Notes: generated from the sequence alone by a model not told the origin. A stretch of DNA of 64,000 bases from Methylophaga sp. (GCF_009711715.1 NZ_VENF01000011.1:62001-126000); one strand, 5' to 3'. Counted from the first letter of the stretch, positions 52,502-62,265 are shown. Program-made: numbers and translations.

Positions 52502-53198
52502 CGTTGAGCACCTGCCTGACAAAGGGTATCGTCAATTTCCGTTTAGCCTGCAATGACGCTTTATCGAGCCGTTGCAGCACGGTCATCAGTGCCGGCATAT
52601 CGCGGCCATAATGTCGTAACAGATATTGGGCCACCTCCTCCGTCATGGTCAGACCGCGGATTTGTGACTGCAATATCAAAGCCTGCTGTTTCTGTTCATC
52701 GTTCATTGTGGTCAGTTGATAGACCAGGCCGGTGGCCAGACGTGAGCGCAAATCAGGTAGCTCGATGGCGATGTTGGCCGGGTTATGTTCGGTCGCAACC
52801 AGCAAGTGTCCCCGGACATCATGCAGCCGGTTGAAACAATGAAAAAGTGCCACTTCCCATTCGCGTTTGCCGGCGACTGCTTCCAGATCGTCAAGACAGA
52901 GTAAATCAGCCTGCTCAAGCGACTCCAGCACGGCGGGCTGAGCGGTTTGAATCAACTCGGCCAGTGACAAATAGATTACACGGTAGCCCAGCTGCTGAAC
53001 GCGTTCGGCACAGGCAATCAATAAGTGGGTCTTGCCGGTACCGCCTTCGCCGTAGAGATAGAGAAAATCGAGATTGTCGAGCTCACAGAAAGCCTGTAAT
53101 GCCTGTTCGGTCTCAGGTTTGGCAAACAGGAAATTATCCAGGCGATAAATTTCCTGTGGCGTCAGGCGCAGGGTTAACTGGGTTTGGGCAACAGTCAT
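52494..53198 (-). CDS. hda: DnaA regulatory inactivator Hda
   Basis: 234 residues, one AAA+ domain. Walker A LYGEGGTGKTHLLIACAERV, Walker B LLCLDDLEAVAG, sensor I (HLLVATEHNPAN) and an N-terminal QLTLRLTPQE clamp-binding motif. With the beta clamp it triggers ATP hydrolysis by DnaA after initiation. First of the hda-rpfE-recJ run. Confidence 0.95.
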   Translation of the reverse strand: MTVAQTQLTLRLTPQEIYRLDNFLFAKPETEQALQAFCELDNLDFLYLYGEGGTGKTHLLIACAERVQQLGYRVIYLSLAELIQTAQPAVLESLEQADLLCLDDLEAVAGKREWEVALFHCFNRLHDVRGHLLVATEHNPANIAIELPDLRSRLATGLVYQLTTMNDEQKQQALILQSQIRGLTMTEEVAQYLLRHYGRDMPALMTVLQRLDKASLQAKRKLTIPFVRQVLNDG

Positions 53199-53212
53199 GA
53201 TAATGAATTAAC

Positions 53213-54259
53213 TCAGGAATAAAGATGACTGCTGACATAGCGCTGATGCGCATGCCGCAACAGTACCATCACAACCGCCGCTACGGGCAATGCCAGCAAT
53301 ACGCCGGTAAAACCAAATAATTTGCCGCCAGCCAGTACTGCAAAGATAACCGCCACCGGATGCAGACCAATGCGCTCGCCGACAAAATGGGGCGTCAGCA
53401 ACATGCCCTCTATCGATTGCGCCACAGTAAATACAATCACAACATAGAACACCGGCAACCATTCACCGAACTGGAAAAAAGCAGCGAGGCCGGCCAGTGC
53501 AATACCCACAATCAACCCCAGATAAGGCACAAAACTCACCAGGCCGGCAATCACACCCAGCAACAGCGCCAGTTCCAGACCAATCAGACTGAGGCCGATT
53601 GTGTAAATGATGGACAGTGACAGCATCACCATCAACTGGCCACGGATAAAGCCAGCCAGCATGTCGTCACATTCCAGTGACATTTCAATGACTTTGCCCG
53701 AATATCGCCGTGGCAGCAGTTCTCGGAAACGCGCTACCAGTAAATCCCAGTCGCGTAACAGATAAAATGTCAGCACCGGTATCAATACCAGATTCCCGAC
53801 CCACTGCAGCAGTGCCATACCGGATTGAGTCACATAACTGAAGACGCCGCCGGCCACATTGCCCATTTCAGACCAGTAATTATTCAGCGCCTGTTTCAGG
53901 GTTTGCAGATTGAAAACATCACTGGGCAGACCGGCGCTGGTCAGTAACGGCTCCAGCGCTTTTTGTGCCATATTCAGATAGCCCGGCAGGTTGGTAAACA
54001 ATTTGGTCACCTGACCGCTCAGCATCGGCAACAGAACCAGCAACAGGATGATCATGGCTATAAACAAGACAGCGAATACCACGGTCACTGCCACTCCGCG
54101 CGACAGTTTCCAGTTTTCCAGTCTGTCCACCAGGGGATCACCGAGATAGGCCAGCAAAGCGGCAATAAAAAAAGGCATCAACACTGCTGACAGCTGAAAC
54201 AGTAACCAGCCCCCGGCAATCAGACTGACCAGGACTATCAGTTTATTGGTATCGCTCAT
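53213..54259 (-). CDS. perM: AI-2E/PerM-family membrane transporter
   Basis: 348 residues from ATG 54259, which overlaps the upstream stop (ATGA); another start at 54283 has a GGGGAG site. About eight membrane helices; the family core DDMLAGFIRGQLMVMLSLSI and GLVSFVPYLGLIVGIALAGL is present. Members have been linked to AI-2 export, sodium/proton exchange or other roles; substrate open. Confidence 0.9.
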   Translation of the reverse strand: MSDTNKLIVLVSLIAGGWLLFQLSAVLMPFFIAALLAYLGDPLVDRLENWKLSRGVAVTVVFAVLFIAMIILLLVLLPMLSGQVTKLFTNLPGYLNMAQKALEPLLTSAGLPSDVFNLQTLKQALNNYWSEMGNVAGGVFSYVTQSGMALLQWVGNLVLIPVLTFYLLRDWDLLVARFRELLPRRYSGKVIEMSLECDDMLAGFIRGQLMVMLSLSIIYTIGLSLIGLELALLLGVIAGLVSFVPYLGLIVGIALAGLAAFFQFGEWLPVFYVVIVFTVAQSIEGMLLTPHFVGERIGLHPVAVIFAVLAGGKLFGFTGVLLALPVAAVVMVLLRHAHQRYVSSHLYS

Positions 54260-54813
54260 CGTTTTTGTTTGATCTGCCGCCATGCTCTCGCTCCCCATAC
54301 CAGAACATATTCCGTGCCGCTGTTAATGACACTCGCTACAACCAGCCAGATGCCAATCGTGACTACCTTGTCCAGTCCCGGCAGCCACTGTTGCTGAACC
54401 ATCACCAGCAATACCAGTGCAATCTGCAGGGTGGTGTTGATTTTGCTGCTCCACAACGGACTGAGATCAAATTGCCCGAGATAATAATGATAAGCCAGCC
54501 CACCGCCGATAATGATGAGATCACGCCCCAGCACCAGCCACAACAACCAAAGTGGCAGCAGGCCTAGCCAGGTTAAGCTGGCAAAGGTAGCAACCAGCAA
54601 TAGCTTGTCAGCAATCGGATCAAGAATTGAACCCAGCCGCGATTCCCAGTGGAAGTGTTTGGCCAGAAAGCCATCCAGACCATCTGAGATACCGGCGACG
54701 GCAAACAACAGCAAAGCCAGCTCAAACTGCTCCGTTGCCAGCGCCCACACCACAGGTGCAACCAGCACGATACGCAGCAATGAAATCAGATTGGGGATAT
54801 CTCTCAAACTCAA
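54256..54813 (-). CDS. CDP-alcohol phosphatidyltransferase (PgsA-like)
   Basis: 185 residues, six membrane helices. The CDP-alcohol motif is SDGLDGFLAKHFHWESRLGS followed by ILDPIADK (DG-x2-DG-x2-A-x8-G-x3-D-x3-D). Probably makes phosphatidylglycerophosphate or a related lipid. Overlaps both neighbours by 4 bp. Confidence 0.9.
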   Translation of the reverse strand: MSLRDIPNLISLLRIVLVAPVVWALATEQFELALLLFAVAGISDGLDGFLAKHFHWESRLGSILDPIADKLLLVATFASLTWLGLLPLWLLWLVLGRDLIIIGGGLAYHYYLGQFDLSPLWSSKINTTLQIALVLLVMVQQQWLPGLDKVVTIGIWLVVASVINSGTEYVLVWGARAWRQIKQKR

Positions 54814-55865
54814 TGTAATAACCGATACTGTTTGGTGTCGCTGGTTTCAGATTGCGGCTCTTCGATCAGTAAACTGCCAACGGCCAGCGTTTTCTGCAAC
54901 ACATCCATACTGCCTCGAAAGGCGATATCCAGATCCAGTTGTTGCGCTCCCAGGTTGATGACACGAATATCGCTGATGAGTTCAAGCTTTTCCAGATAAG
55001 CCATCAATCGGCTGAAATCGGCGTAGCTCAGCACGTCGTTGATTTGCATGGTCAGTCGCTGTGATTCACTGCCGTTGTCGACCAGTTGGCCAAACTGCAG
55101 CGCCAGATTATCAGCCAGATGGCCCATGCCTGCAGCAAATGCCTCGCGCACCGATCCCTGCGACTGCCAGGAGGTATTGATGCCCGCTCCATTTGCCTGC
55201 CACTGAACCTGTACCTGATCACCATTAAACTGCATCACGGAGGTCATGACGATATCAGCACCATAACGATCAGAAGCGGCATCAATCGCTGCCTGATTGT
55301 CTTCACGGATATCGGCGACCGATAAAGCCCCCTGATCCTGTAAATCCATCAATGGCAATAAAATCGGTAAACCGCGTTGATCTGCGGCCTGGTTCAGCGG
55401 TCTGAAAACGCCCATCGGTGAGCTTTCCAGTCCAAGGATACTGGCTTCGCCATTATTGTCGACGACTGCCCAGATTAAAATATCGGGTCGGTTATTGCCC
55501 CAGACAGGCAGCTGAAGTTCTTTAACGGCGCGATTAACCGCTGCCGGGTCAAATCGCATAGACAGGGAGAGCTCATCAGGCTGAGTTAAATCCGCGCCGA
55601 TAATGTTGGTACGCCGGTATTCGTACTGCTGCATAAACTGCTCAGCCCTGGACAGTACGGGGGCCAGTGGCGCTGTTTCCAGCAGGGCCTGGTTACCGAC
55701 GACTTTAAGCATCACCTGCTGTAGTAATTGTGGCATCAACTTTGCCCTTTCCTGCTGGTCGCGCGAGCTGACCGGTGTCGAGGCCTGGTAAAGATTATCC
55801 ACCTCGGCAGCCTGGCTGCCAAAGGTTAAACTGAGCAAAATTAGGGCAATAAATAATCGATGCAT
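54810..55865 (-). CDS. DUF2066 exported protein
   Basis: 351 residues. Signal peptide MHRLFIALILLSLTFGSQA; DUF2066 start LYQASTPVSSRDQQERAKLM. Occurs next to purM in many gammaproteobacteria, as here (divergent). Its function is not known. Confidence 0.88.
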   Translation of the reverse strand: MHRLFIALILLSLTFGSQAAEVDNLYQASTPVSSRDQQERAKLMPQLLQQVMLKVVGNQALLETAPLAPVLSRAEQFMQQYEYRRTNIIGADLTQPDELSLSMRFDPAAVNRAVKELQLPVWGNNRPDILIWAVVDNNGEASILGLESSPMGVFRPLNQAADQRGLPILLPLMDLQDQGALSVADIREDNQAAIDAASDRYGADIVMTSVMQFNGDQVQVQWQANGAGINTSWQSQGSVREAFAAGMGHLADNLALQFGQLVDNGSESQRLTMQINDVLSYADFSRLMAYLEKLELISDIRVINLGAQQLDLDIAFRGSMDVLQKTLAVGSLLIEEPQSETSDTKQYRLLH

Positions 55866-55972
55866 TGTGGTATTCTAACACGCTGTTTTCAACGTGTGAC
55901 GACCTGCAGGCCGGTCTGTCGGGATCGAGCTGTTAAGCGTCTGCAACCAGTATAAATTTTCAGGAACAAACC

Positions 55973-57028
55973 ATGACCGATCGCGCGGATTCTTCTCGCA
56001 CTTCTCTCAGTTATCGTGATGCCGGTGTTGATATCGAGGCCGGTAATGCACTGGTGGATCGTATCAAACCCCACGCGGCGAAAACCCGTCGTCCCGGCGT
56101 AATGGCCGGCCTGGGTGGTTTCGGCAGTCTGTTTGAATTGCCATTGGATCGTTACAAGCAGCCGGTTCTGGTATCAGGCACCGATGGCGTAGGGACCAAA
56201 CTGCGCCTCGCCATTGAAGCCGGTATTCACAACACTATCGGTATTGATCTGGTCGCCATGTGTGCCAATGATATCGCCGTCCTGGGCGCCGAGCCGCTGT
56301 TCTTCCTTGACTACTATGCCACCGGCAAACTGGATGTCGATGTTGCTGAATCCGTGGTTTCCGGTATTGCTGAAGGCTGTCTGCAGGCAGGCGCTGCACT
56401 GGTCGGTGGCGAAACAGCGGAAATGCCCAGCATGTATGAAGACGGTGATTATGACCTGGCTGGTTTCTGTGTTGGCGTCGTCGAAAAAGACGGCGTTATC
56501 GATGGCAGCAAAGTCGCTACCGGTGACAAACTGATCGGTCTCGCCGCTTCCGGTCCTCACTCCAACGGCTACTCCCTGATCCGTAAAATTCTGGAACGCA
56601 GTGGTCAGTCGATGAATGATGATTTCGACGGAAGCACACTGGGTGAAAAACTGCTGGCGCCCACCCGGATATACGTTAAGTCTCTGCTTGAACTGAATGA
56701 CAAAATCAGTATTCATGCTTTGTCGCATATCACCGGCGGCGGTCTGCTGGAAAACATTCCACGGGTATTGCCTGAAGATAAGAAAGCGGTTATCAGTGCC
56801 GACAGCTGGCAACGTCCTGCTGTATTTGACTGGCTGCAGGAACAGGGCAATGTTGAAGACAAGGAAATGTACCGCACCTTCAACAACGGCATTGGCATGG
56901 TCGTTATTGTCGCAGCGGAAGAGGCGGACACCGCGCTCAGCCTGCTGCATGGTCTGGGTGAAGAAGCCAGCCTGATTGGGCAGATTGAAAACCGCGCTGC
57001 TGACGAAGATAGTGTGGTAATCAACTGA
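55973..57028 (+). CDS. purM: Phosphoribosylformylglycinamidine cyclo-ligase
   Basis: 351 residues. AIR synthase motifs: [20 protein letters not shown] at the N-terminus, [15 protein letters not shown], and [20 protein letters not shown]. Catalyses the fifth step of purine synthesis. Purine genes purM-purN are in the usual order, 1 nt apart. Confidence 0.97.
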   Translation: MTDRADSSRTSLSYRDAGVDIEAGNALVDRIKPHAAKTRRPGVMAGLGGFGSLFELPLDRYKQPVLVSGTDGVGTKLRLAIEAGIHNTIGIDLVAMCANDIAVLGAEPLFFLDYYATGKLDVDVAESVVSGIAEGCLQAGAALVGGETAEMPSMYEDGDYDLAGFCVGVVEKDGVIDGSKVATGDKLIGLAASGPHSNGYSLIRKILERSGQSMNDDFDGSTLGEKLLAPTRIYVKSLLELNDKISIHALSHITGGGLLENIPRVLPEDKKAVISADSWQRPAVFDWLQEQGNVEDKEMYRTFNNGIGMVVIVAAEEADTALSLLHGLGEEASLIGQIENRAADEDSVVIN

Positions 57029-57029
57029 G

Positions 57030-57623
57030 ATGACTGAACCTCGTTCCAAAGCACGACTGGTGATCCTGATTTCCGGCCGTGGCAGCAATATGCGCTCAAT
57101 TGTTGAAGCAGCCAGCAAAAACGAACTCGCTGTTGATATTGCCGCAGTCATCAGCAACCGTCCTGATGCGGCAGGCCTTGAATTCGCCCAACAGGCCGGT
57201 ATCAACACCGAGGTGATTGATCACAAACAATTCGACAGCCGCGAGCGTTTTGATTCCGCCATGGCTGAGGCCATCGACGCTTACCAGCCGGACTTTGTCA
57301 TCCTGGCCGGTTTTATGCGAATTCTGACAGCCGATTTTGTCGAGCACTACAGCGGCCGCCTGCTCAACATTCACCCTTCCCTACTGCCTAAATTCAAGGG
57401 GCTGCACACCCATGAGCGAGCGATTGAAGCTGGCGAAACCGAGCATGGCGCCAGTGTGCATTTTGTCACAGCAGAGCTGGATGATGGTCCGGTAATATTA
57501 CAGGCCCGCGTGCCGGTATTGCCTGACGATGATGCCGATACGCTGGCGGCCCGGGTGCTGGAGCAGGAACATCTGCTTTATCCAGCTGCCATACAGAAGC
57601 TGGTGTCACAACAAACGGAATAA
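57030..57623 (+). CDS. purN: Phosphoribosylglycinamide formyltransferase
   Basis: 197 residues. N-terminal LVILISGRGSNMRSIVEAA; catalytic Asn-His-Asp as LLNIHPSLLPKFKGLHTHE (Asn, His) and HFVTAELDDGPVI (Asp). Uses 10-formyl-THF. Starts 1 nt after purM. Confidence 0.97.
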   Translation: MTEPRSKARLVILISGRGSNMRSIVEAASKNELAVDIAAVISNRPDAAGLEFAQQAGINTEVIDHKQFDSRERFDSAMAEAIDAYQPDFVILAGFMRILTADFVEHYSGRLLNIHPSLLPKFKGLHTHERAIEAGETEHGASVHFVTAELDDGPVILQARVPVLPDDDADTLAARVLEQEHLLYPAAIQKLVSQQTE

Positions 57624-57625
57624 AT

Positions 57626-58387
57626 ATGCTCAGACTGTTCAGTTATATCCTGCTTTTTTGCCTCAGCAATCCGGCATTGGCCAGTGATATTCCTGACTTC
57701 TCTGCCAATTACCTGGTCAGATTGAACGGCATACAGGCCGGAGAGCTCAAACGCACGCTTACGACGCAGGAAAACGGGCTGCGTAAATTCAGCTCGGTAT
57801 CACAGGCCAAGGGGGTCTTTTCTTTCTTCAAACCCGATGTCATCGAAGAGACTAGTGTCTGGAAGCTGGTTGATGACCGTGTCACACCCCAGCGCTACCG
57901 CTATCAGCGTACCGGTGGCAAGAAAGATAAATTCCTGCAGATGCAGTTCAACTGGCGGCAGAAACAGGTCAGTATTGATGACCGTGAGCACCCCTGGGAA
58001 CTCGACATTAAGACCGGCGTATTGGATAAACTGGTGTATCAGATCAGCCTGATGCGGGATCTGAACAAGGGCATCAAGCAGGTTGACTATCTCATCGCCG
58101 ATGGCGGCCATCTTAAAACTTACGAAATCAAAGTCCTGGCCAGGGAAACCATCACAACACCGATGGGACAGATCGAAACCATCAAGCTGACCCGCCACCG
58201 CGAAAAACCCAATGACCGTGAAACCACACTGTGGTGTGCGCCGGCACTGGGTTATCTGCCGGTGAAACTGGAGCATGTCGAAGATGAAGCCGTGTTCACA
58301 GCCGTGTTGCGGCGTCTGCAGGGTATCGATACTGAACAGGCCTTTACCTCACTACAACCTGCCAAACAATTGAGCAACCATGAGTGA
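57626..58387 (+). CDS. DUF3108 exported protein
   Basis: 253 residues with a signal peptide (ending PALAS) and the DUF3108 fold (FSANYLVRLNGIQAGELKRT). Common after purN in gammaproteobacteria. Function unknown. Stop overlaps nudF start by 8 nt. Confidence 0.88.
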   Translation: MLRLFSYILLFCLSNPALASDIPDFSANYLVRLNGIQAGELKRTLTTQENGLRKFSSVSQAKGVFSFFKPDVIEETSVWKLVDDRVTPQRYRYQRTGGKKDKFLQMQFNWRQKQVSIDDREHPWELDIKTGVLDKLVYQISLMRDLNKGIKQVDYLIADGGHLKTYEIKVLARETITTPMGQIETIKLTRHREKPNDRETTLWCAPALGYLPVKLEHVEDEAVFTAVLRRLQGIDTEQAFTSLQPAKQLSNHE

Positions 58388-58985
58388 CAAACGTTTCCGT
58401 ATTGTAAAAGAGGAAATGCCTTTTAAAGGCTTTTTCAACATCAAGAAGTACACGCTTGAGCACACGCTCTACAATGGTGGCTGGAGCAGTCAAATTGTTC
58501 GCGAAGTTTTCCATCGCGGTAACTGTGTTGCCGTCCTACTTTACGACCCGGAACGTGATGAAGTCGTCATCATTGAACAGTTTCGTGCAGGGGCTATTCT
58601 GAAATCCAGCCAGGAAGAAGCCTGGCTGCTGGAAATTGTCGCCGGTGCCATGGAGGCGGGTGAGACTGCTGAAGATGTGGCGCGTCGTGAAGCGATGGAA
58701 GAAGCCGGTTGTGAAGTGCAGGAAATGATAAAAATCCGCGAATTTTTCACCTCACCTGGTGGCACCTCAGAATATCTGACCTTGTTCTGTGGCCGGGTCG
58801 ACACCCGTGAAGTCGGCGGCGTTCACGGCGTCGATCATGAGGATGAGGATATCGCTGTCAGTAGTCTGCCCTTTGAAGAAGTCTGGCAACTGCTGGAAAA
58901 CGGCCGCATTGAGTCAGCGATCCCGATCATTGCCATTCAATGGCTGGCACTTAACCGCACTGAGCTCCGTCAGCGTTGGCGCTGA
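58380..58985 (+). CDS. nudF: ADP-ribose pyrophosphatase
   Basis: 201 residues with the Nudix box GAMEAGETAEDVARREAMEE plus AG. FTSPGGTSEYLTLF is typical of ADP-ribose hydrolases. Clears ADP-ribose. Overlaps DUF3108. Confidence 0.94.
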   Translation: MSDKRFRIVKEEMPFKGFFNIKKYTLEHTLYNGGWSSQIVREVFHRGNCVAVLLYDPERDEVVIIEQFRAGAILKSSQEEAWLLEIVAGAMEAGETAEDVARREAMEEAGCEVQEMIKIREFFTSPGGTSEYLTLFCGRVDTREVGGVHGVDHEDEDIAVSSLPFEEVWQLLENGRIESAIPIIAIQWLALNRTELRQRWR

Positions 58986-58989
58986 CACC

Positions 58990-59430
58990 TTAATCAAAGT
59001 GCAAGGGCGGTTGATCTGCCCGTTTTCTCAGCCACGCCACTGCACGATAAATTGAAGGGCGCTGAATCAGCCAGCGCTCAAACGTATACTTACCGGGAAA
59101 GTTCAGCAATAACACGCCGATCAGCAAAGTCAGCAGACCCTGCCCCGGCAGCACCAGCATAGCTAAACCCAGTAAAACGAAAATCAGGCCAAATATATTT
59201 TTAACGACAAGCACAGTCCATCGAACCACGAAGTGCTGCTCGGCCCAGGGGGTAGTATGCCGTTTGCTCTCGGCGAAGTAATCGACTGGAATTCTGACCA
59301 CCAGAAACGGAATCAGAAACAGGGATGCGACAAAAAAAACCAGAGAGCCGAGTCCCAGCATCACTAGCAGGGTTTCGTTTCCCCAAATGCTATCGAACAG
59401 ATCCTCAAACACTCTCAACAATGACTGCAT
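58990..59430 (-). CDS. Small membrane protein of the PGPGW type
   Basis: 146 residues, two or more membrane segments. The motif MLVLPGQGLLTLLIGVLLLN is a PGPGW variant (PGQGL). Function unknown. Convergent with nudF, 4 bp apart. Confidence 0.78.
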   Translation of the reverse strand: MQSLLRVFEDLFDSIWGNETLLVMLGLGSLVFFVASLFLIPFLVVRIPVDYFAESKRHTTPWAEQHFVVRWTVLVVKNIFGLIFVLLGLAMLVLPGQGLLTLLIGVLLLNFPGKYTFERWLIQRPSIYRAVAWLRKRADQPPLHFD

Positions 59431-59451
59431 AGGCAGCTTCAGCTCTGTTAA

Positions 59452-60357
59452 TCAGCTGTCCGGACTGATACGGTAACTGACCTGCATGTGATGCACCGCT
59501 CCGGGTGCCACAATAATGCTGTTGGCGATCGCATTGGCCGTTTCCACACAAATGAACTGCTCATAATCTTCTGCAGACATATCATTGAGCTGTGCCGCCT
59601 TGTCCCAGGGGTTCCAGACCACAAAATTGTCAGCCCCCTGATGCTCAATCTCAATACGGCGGTTCAGGCTGGGATCGACTATCGATACTTTGCTTGGGGC
59701 ATTGAGATAAACCCGATCAGTCTCACCTTCAGTGGTGATATCGCCATCCTGCTTCTGCCGGGCAAAGCCCAGTGTCTTGTCAAGGTAGTCGACGCCGTCC
59801 AGGCCACTGACACGGGTCTGTTTGACATCACCGACGCGGAAATAACTGTGCAGTGCCTTGGAGACACTGAAGGGAATTTCACCCTTGTTTTCTGTAGTTA
59901 GCGAAATATTAAGCTGATCGCCAATATGAATTTTCTTGCGCAGACGGAACTCGCTGGGCCACCACTGCTTACTCGTTGCTGTGGACTCCAGACCCAGTGT
60001 GATTTCGACATTGTCGTCATGCAGCTGACTGTCGAGCACTTCCCAGAAAAGGTTCCGGGCAAAGCCATGCGCCTGACGTCCCAGATCACCCGGATCATCA
60101 CCAAACCAGGGCCAGCACAGTGGCACGCCGCCACGTATCGCTTTACCCTGTTGGTAAATCGCTTTCTTACTCAGGTAGAACAGATCATGTTCAGCACGTG
60201 CCGGTTTGAATGACAACATCTGACCACCATAAAGCGCAACCTTGGCCTCAGCGCGAGCTGTCGAGACCTGAATCAGGGGCATACCAGACGGGCCCTCTAC
60301 AAAACTGACCTTATCGTCGCGCCCGAAAATGCGATTTAATGTATTGAGATCCTGCAT
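59452..60357 (-). CDS. yeaD: D-hexose-6-phosphate mutarotase (YeaD)
   Basis: 301 residues from the ATG of MQDLNTLN. Aldose-1-epimerase-like fold: GGVPLCWPWFGDDP, QAHGFARNLFWEVL (active His) and NPWDKAAQLNDMSAEDYEQF. Interconverts anomers of glucose 6-phosphate. A terminator separates it from slyD. Confidence 0.93.
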   Translation of the reverse strand: MQDLNTLNRIFGRDDKVSFVEGPSGMPLIQVSTARAEAKVALYGGQMLSFKPARAEHDLFYLSKKAIYQQGKAIRGGVPLCWPWFGDDPGDLGRQAHGFARNLFWEVLDSQLHDDNVEITLGLESTATSKQWWPSEFRLRKKIHIGDQLNISLTTENKGEIPFSVSKALHSYFRVGDVKQTRVSGLDGVDYLDKTLGFARQKQDGDITTEGETDRVYLNAPSKVSIVDPSLNRRIEIEHQGADNFVVWNPWDKAAQLNDMSAEDYEQFICVETANAIANSIIVAPGAVHHMQVSYRISPDS

Positions 60358-60373
60358 GAGACATTTTCCAGAC

Positions 60374-60400
60374 AAAAAGACGGGCTGGAACGCCCGTCTT
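60374..60400 (-). terminator. Terminator of slyD (minus strand)
   Basis: On the minus strand: AAGACGGGC, loop GTTCCA, GCCCGTCTT, then further Ts. Lies just before the yeaD start. Confidence 0.87.
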
Positions 60401-60441
60401 TCCTAAGACATGGCTGAACTGAATTCAGTCAGACATCCCGA

Positions 60442-60924
60442 TTAGTGCTGGTGACCACCCTCTCCATGAACGTGACCGTGTTCCAGTTCTTCTTCACTGG
60501 CTTCACGTACTTCACGAATGGTCACATCAAAATTCAAATGAACGCCTGCCAGCGGGTGATTACCATCAACCGTGACGCTTTCATCTTTAACATCAGTCAC
60601 CGTCACAAGTACCGGACCCTGCTCGGTTTCAGACTGAAACTGCATGCCCACTTCAACGTTGTCAACACCGCTGAACAGTTCACGCGGCACATCCTGTTTC
60701 AGTTGTTCATGGCGCTCACCGTAAGCCTTGGCCGGTTCGATGCTGGCCTGAACTGCATCACCTGCTTCTTTACCCAACAGTGCTTCTTCGAGACCAGGAA
60801 TAATATTGCCGGCACCATGCAGGTAAGCCAGCGGACCCGCACCTTCCGAGCTGTCGATGACGCTACCGTCGTTATCTTTGAGTGTGTAATCGATAACAAC
60901 GACTGTATTATCTGCAACTTTCAT
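60442..60924 (-). CDS. slyD: FKBP-type prolyl isomerase SlyD
   Basis: 160 residues. FKBP domain (VIDYTLKDNDGSVIDSSEGA, YLHGAGNIIPGLEEALLG), the IF chaperone insert and a short His-rich tail (EHGHVHGEGGHQH) that can bind nickel. The ATG overlaps the stop of a possible small upstream ORF. Confidence 0.95.
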   Translation of the reverse strand: MKVADNTVVVIDYTLKDNDGSVIDSSEGAGPLAYLHGAGNIIPGLEEALLGKEAGDAVQASIEPAKAYGERHEQLKQDVPRELFSGVDNVEVGMQFQSETEQGPVLVTVTDVKDESVTVDGNHPLAGVHLNFDVTIREVREASEEELEHGHVHGEGGHQH

Positions 60925-61037
60925 TGAATTTCCTCTACTTGGATGTTTTGGATTACAGCTGCAGCTTCTTCACTACAACCTGAGGCATTGACGCCAATGG
61001 CTTCAGCCATTTCACAACAGGGCTGTGAGTTTGACAC
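60921..61037 (-). CDS. Possible small ORF upstream of slyD
   Basis: 38 codons from GTG 61037 (AGGA 4 nt upstream) to a TGA that overlaps the slyD ATG (ATGA). The reading is CCEMAEAIGVNASGCSEEAA, then AVIQNIQVEEIQ, Cys-rich and acidic. No homologue recalled. The rest of the 328-bp gap (61038-61252) shows no further gene; the rluE promoter should lie there. Confidence 0.35.
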   Translation of the reverse strand: MSNSQPCCEMAEAIGVNASGCSEEAAAVIQNIQVEEIQ

Positions 61038-61252
61038 AGCGTCCTAGACACCGGCAACGACTCATCCGTGGCAGCGTTAGCAGCCCGGATGTGCGATAGC
61101 CTGTCTGCTGATAGTCTAATGATGACGGATTTGTCATATTTTTTCCAGCCAACCCAATGCTGCAGTGACCTGATTGCTTACACTGATATACTCAAACACC
61201 GATTAAGACTGGGTTACATGCTGAAAACCGAGCATTCTAACACCATTACCCA

Positions 61253-61963
61253 ATGACGACTAATATGAGCCAACTGCTGCTGTTCAACAAGCCATTCAAC
61301 ATCCTCACCCAGTTCACTGACACTGAGGGCCGCCAGACTTTAAAAGACTTTATCGAGGTCGAGGGTGTGTATCCCGCAGGTCGTCTGGACCGCGATAGCG
61401 AGGGACTGTTGCTACTGACCGATGATGGCGCCTTGCAGCAACTGATTGCCAATCCCCATTTCAAACTGGCTAAAACTTACTGGGTTCAGGTTGAAAATAT
61501 CCCCGATGAAACCGCGCTGCAACAGCTGCGCGAAGGCATCACACTGAAAGACGGCCCCACTCTGCCTGCCGAGGTCAGTCTGATCGAGCCACCAGCTATC
61601 TGGCCCCGCAACCCGCCCATCAGGGAACGGCAGCAAATTCCGACACAGTGGCTTTCACTGACCATTCGCGAGGGTCGTAACCGCCAGATCCGCAGAATGA
61701 CTGCCGCCGTCGGACACCCGACTCTGAGGCTCATTCGCGTGGCGATTGGTCCATGGCAACTGTCCGGGCTGCAGCCCGGACAATGGCGAGCGATAGACGA
61801 GGCAGTCGTGATAAAATGGCGTGATGATTTGGAAACCAAGAACCACCGTCGCCGCCGTCGTCGAGCGCAACAACCAGTTTCTACTGGTCGAGGAAGAAAT
61901 CAACGGCAAAATGACACTCAACCAGCCCGCCGGACATCTCGAGCCAGACGAAAGCCTGATTGA
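61253..61963 (+). CDS. rluE: 23S rRNA pseudouridine synthase RluE with extended Arg-rich tail
   Basis: 236 residues (ATG 61265 is another option). Catalytic Asp in [39 protein letters not shown] is the RsuA-family motif. Modifies 23S rRNA. The conserved domain ends near residue 183 ([12 protein letters not shown]); the last ~50 residues are Arg-rich ([20 protein letters not shown]) and overlap nudJ in another frame by 140 bp. The tail may be nonconserved. Confidence 0.93.
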   Translation: MTTNMSQLLLFNKPFNILTQFTDTEGRQTLKDFIEVEGVYPAGRLDRDSEGLLLLTDDGALQQLIANPHFKLAKTYWVQVENIPDETALQQLREGITLKDGPTLPAEVSLIEPPAIWPRNPPIRERQQIPTQWLSLTIREGRNRQIRRMTAAVGHPTLRLIRVAIGPWQLSGLQPGQWRAIDEAVVIKWRDDLETKNHRRRRRRAQQPVSTGRGRNQRQNDTQPARRTSRARRKPD

Positions 61964-62264
61964 GGCTGTTATTCGGGAAACGGACGAGGAAACAGCCTGG
62001 CAGTTTGAGCCCGAGGCACTGGTCGGCATCTATCGCTGGGTGCATCCACTCAAGAACGAAACCTATATCCGCTATTGTTTTTGCGGCCAGGTCGCCCAAC
62101 ATAATCCGGAACAGGAACTGGACGGGGATATTCACCGCGCCCTGTGGATGACGCTGGAACAGATTGAAGCTAGACAGGCCGAACATCGCAGCCCACTTGT
62201 GCTGCAATGTTTTCAGGACTACCTGGCAGGTCATCGCTATTCACTGGATTTATTACGTAACTGA
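61824..62264 (+). CDS. nudJ: NUDIX phosphatase NudJ
   Basis: 146 residues from ATG 61824 (GTG 61821 also possible). Nudix box [20 protein letters not shown] followed by [13 protein letters not shown]. coli NudJ cleaves HMP-PP and nucleotide diphosphates. Order rluE-nudJ-mnmA-hflD is as in E. coli. Confidence 0.93.
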   Translation: MIWKPRTTVAAVVERNNQFLLVEEEINGKMTLNQPAGHLEPDESLIEAVIRETDEETAWQFEPEALVGIYRWVHPLKNETYIRYCFCGQVAQHNPEQELDGDIHRALWMTLEQIEARQAEHRSPLVLQCFQDYLAGHRYSLDLLRN

Positions 62265-62265
62265 T

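Noticed and set aside
56174..57208. 344-codon minus-strand open frame
   Set aside because: Antisense to purM/purN, which are certain; no recognisable domain.
60445..60927. 160-codon plus-strand open frame mirroring slyD exactly
   Set aside because: Mirror frame of slyD with odd composition (Phe- and His-rich); no ribosome site.
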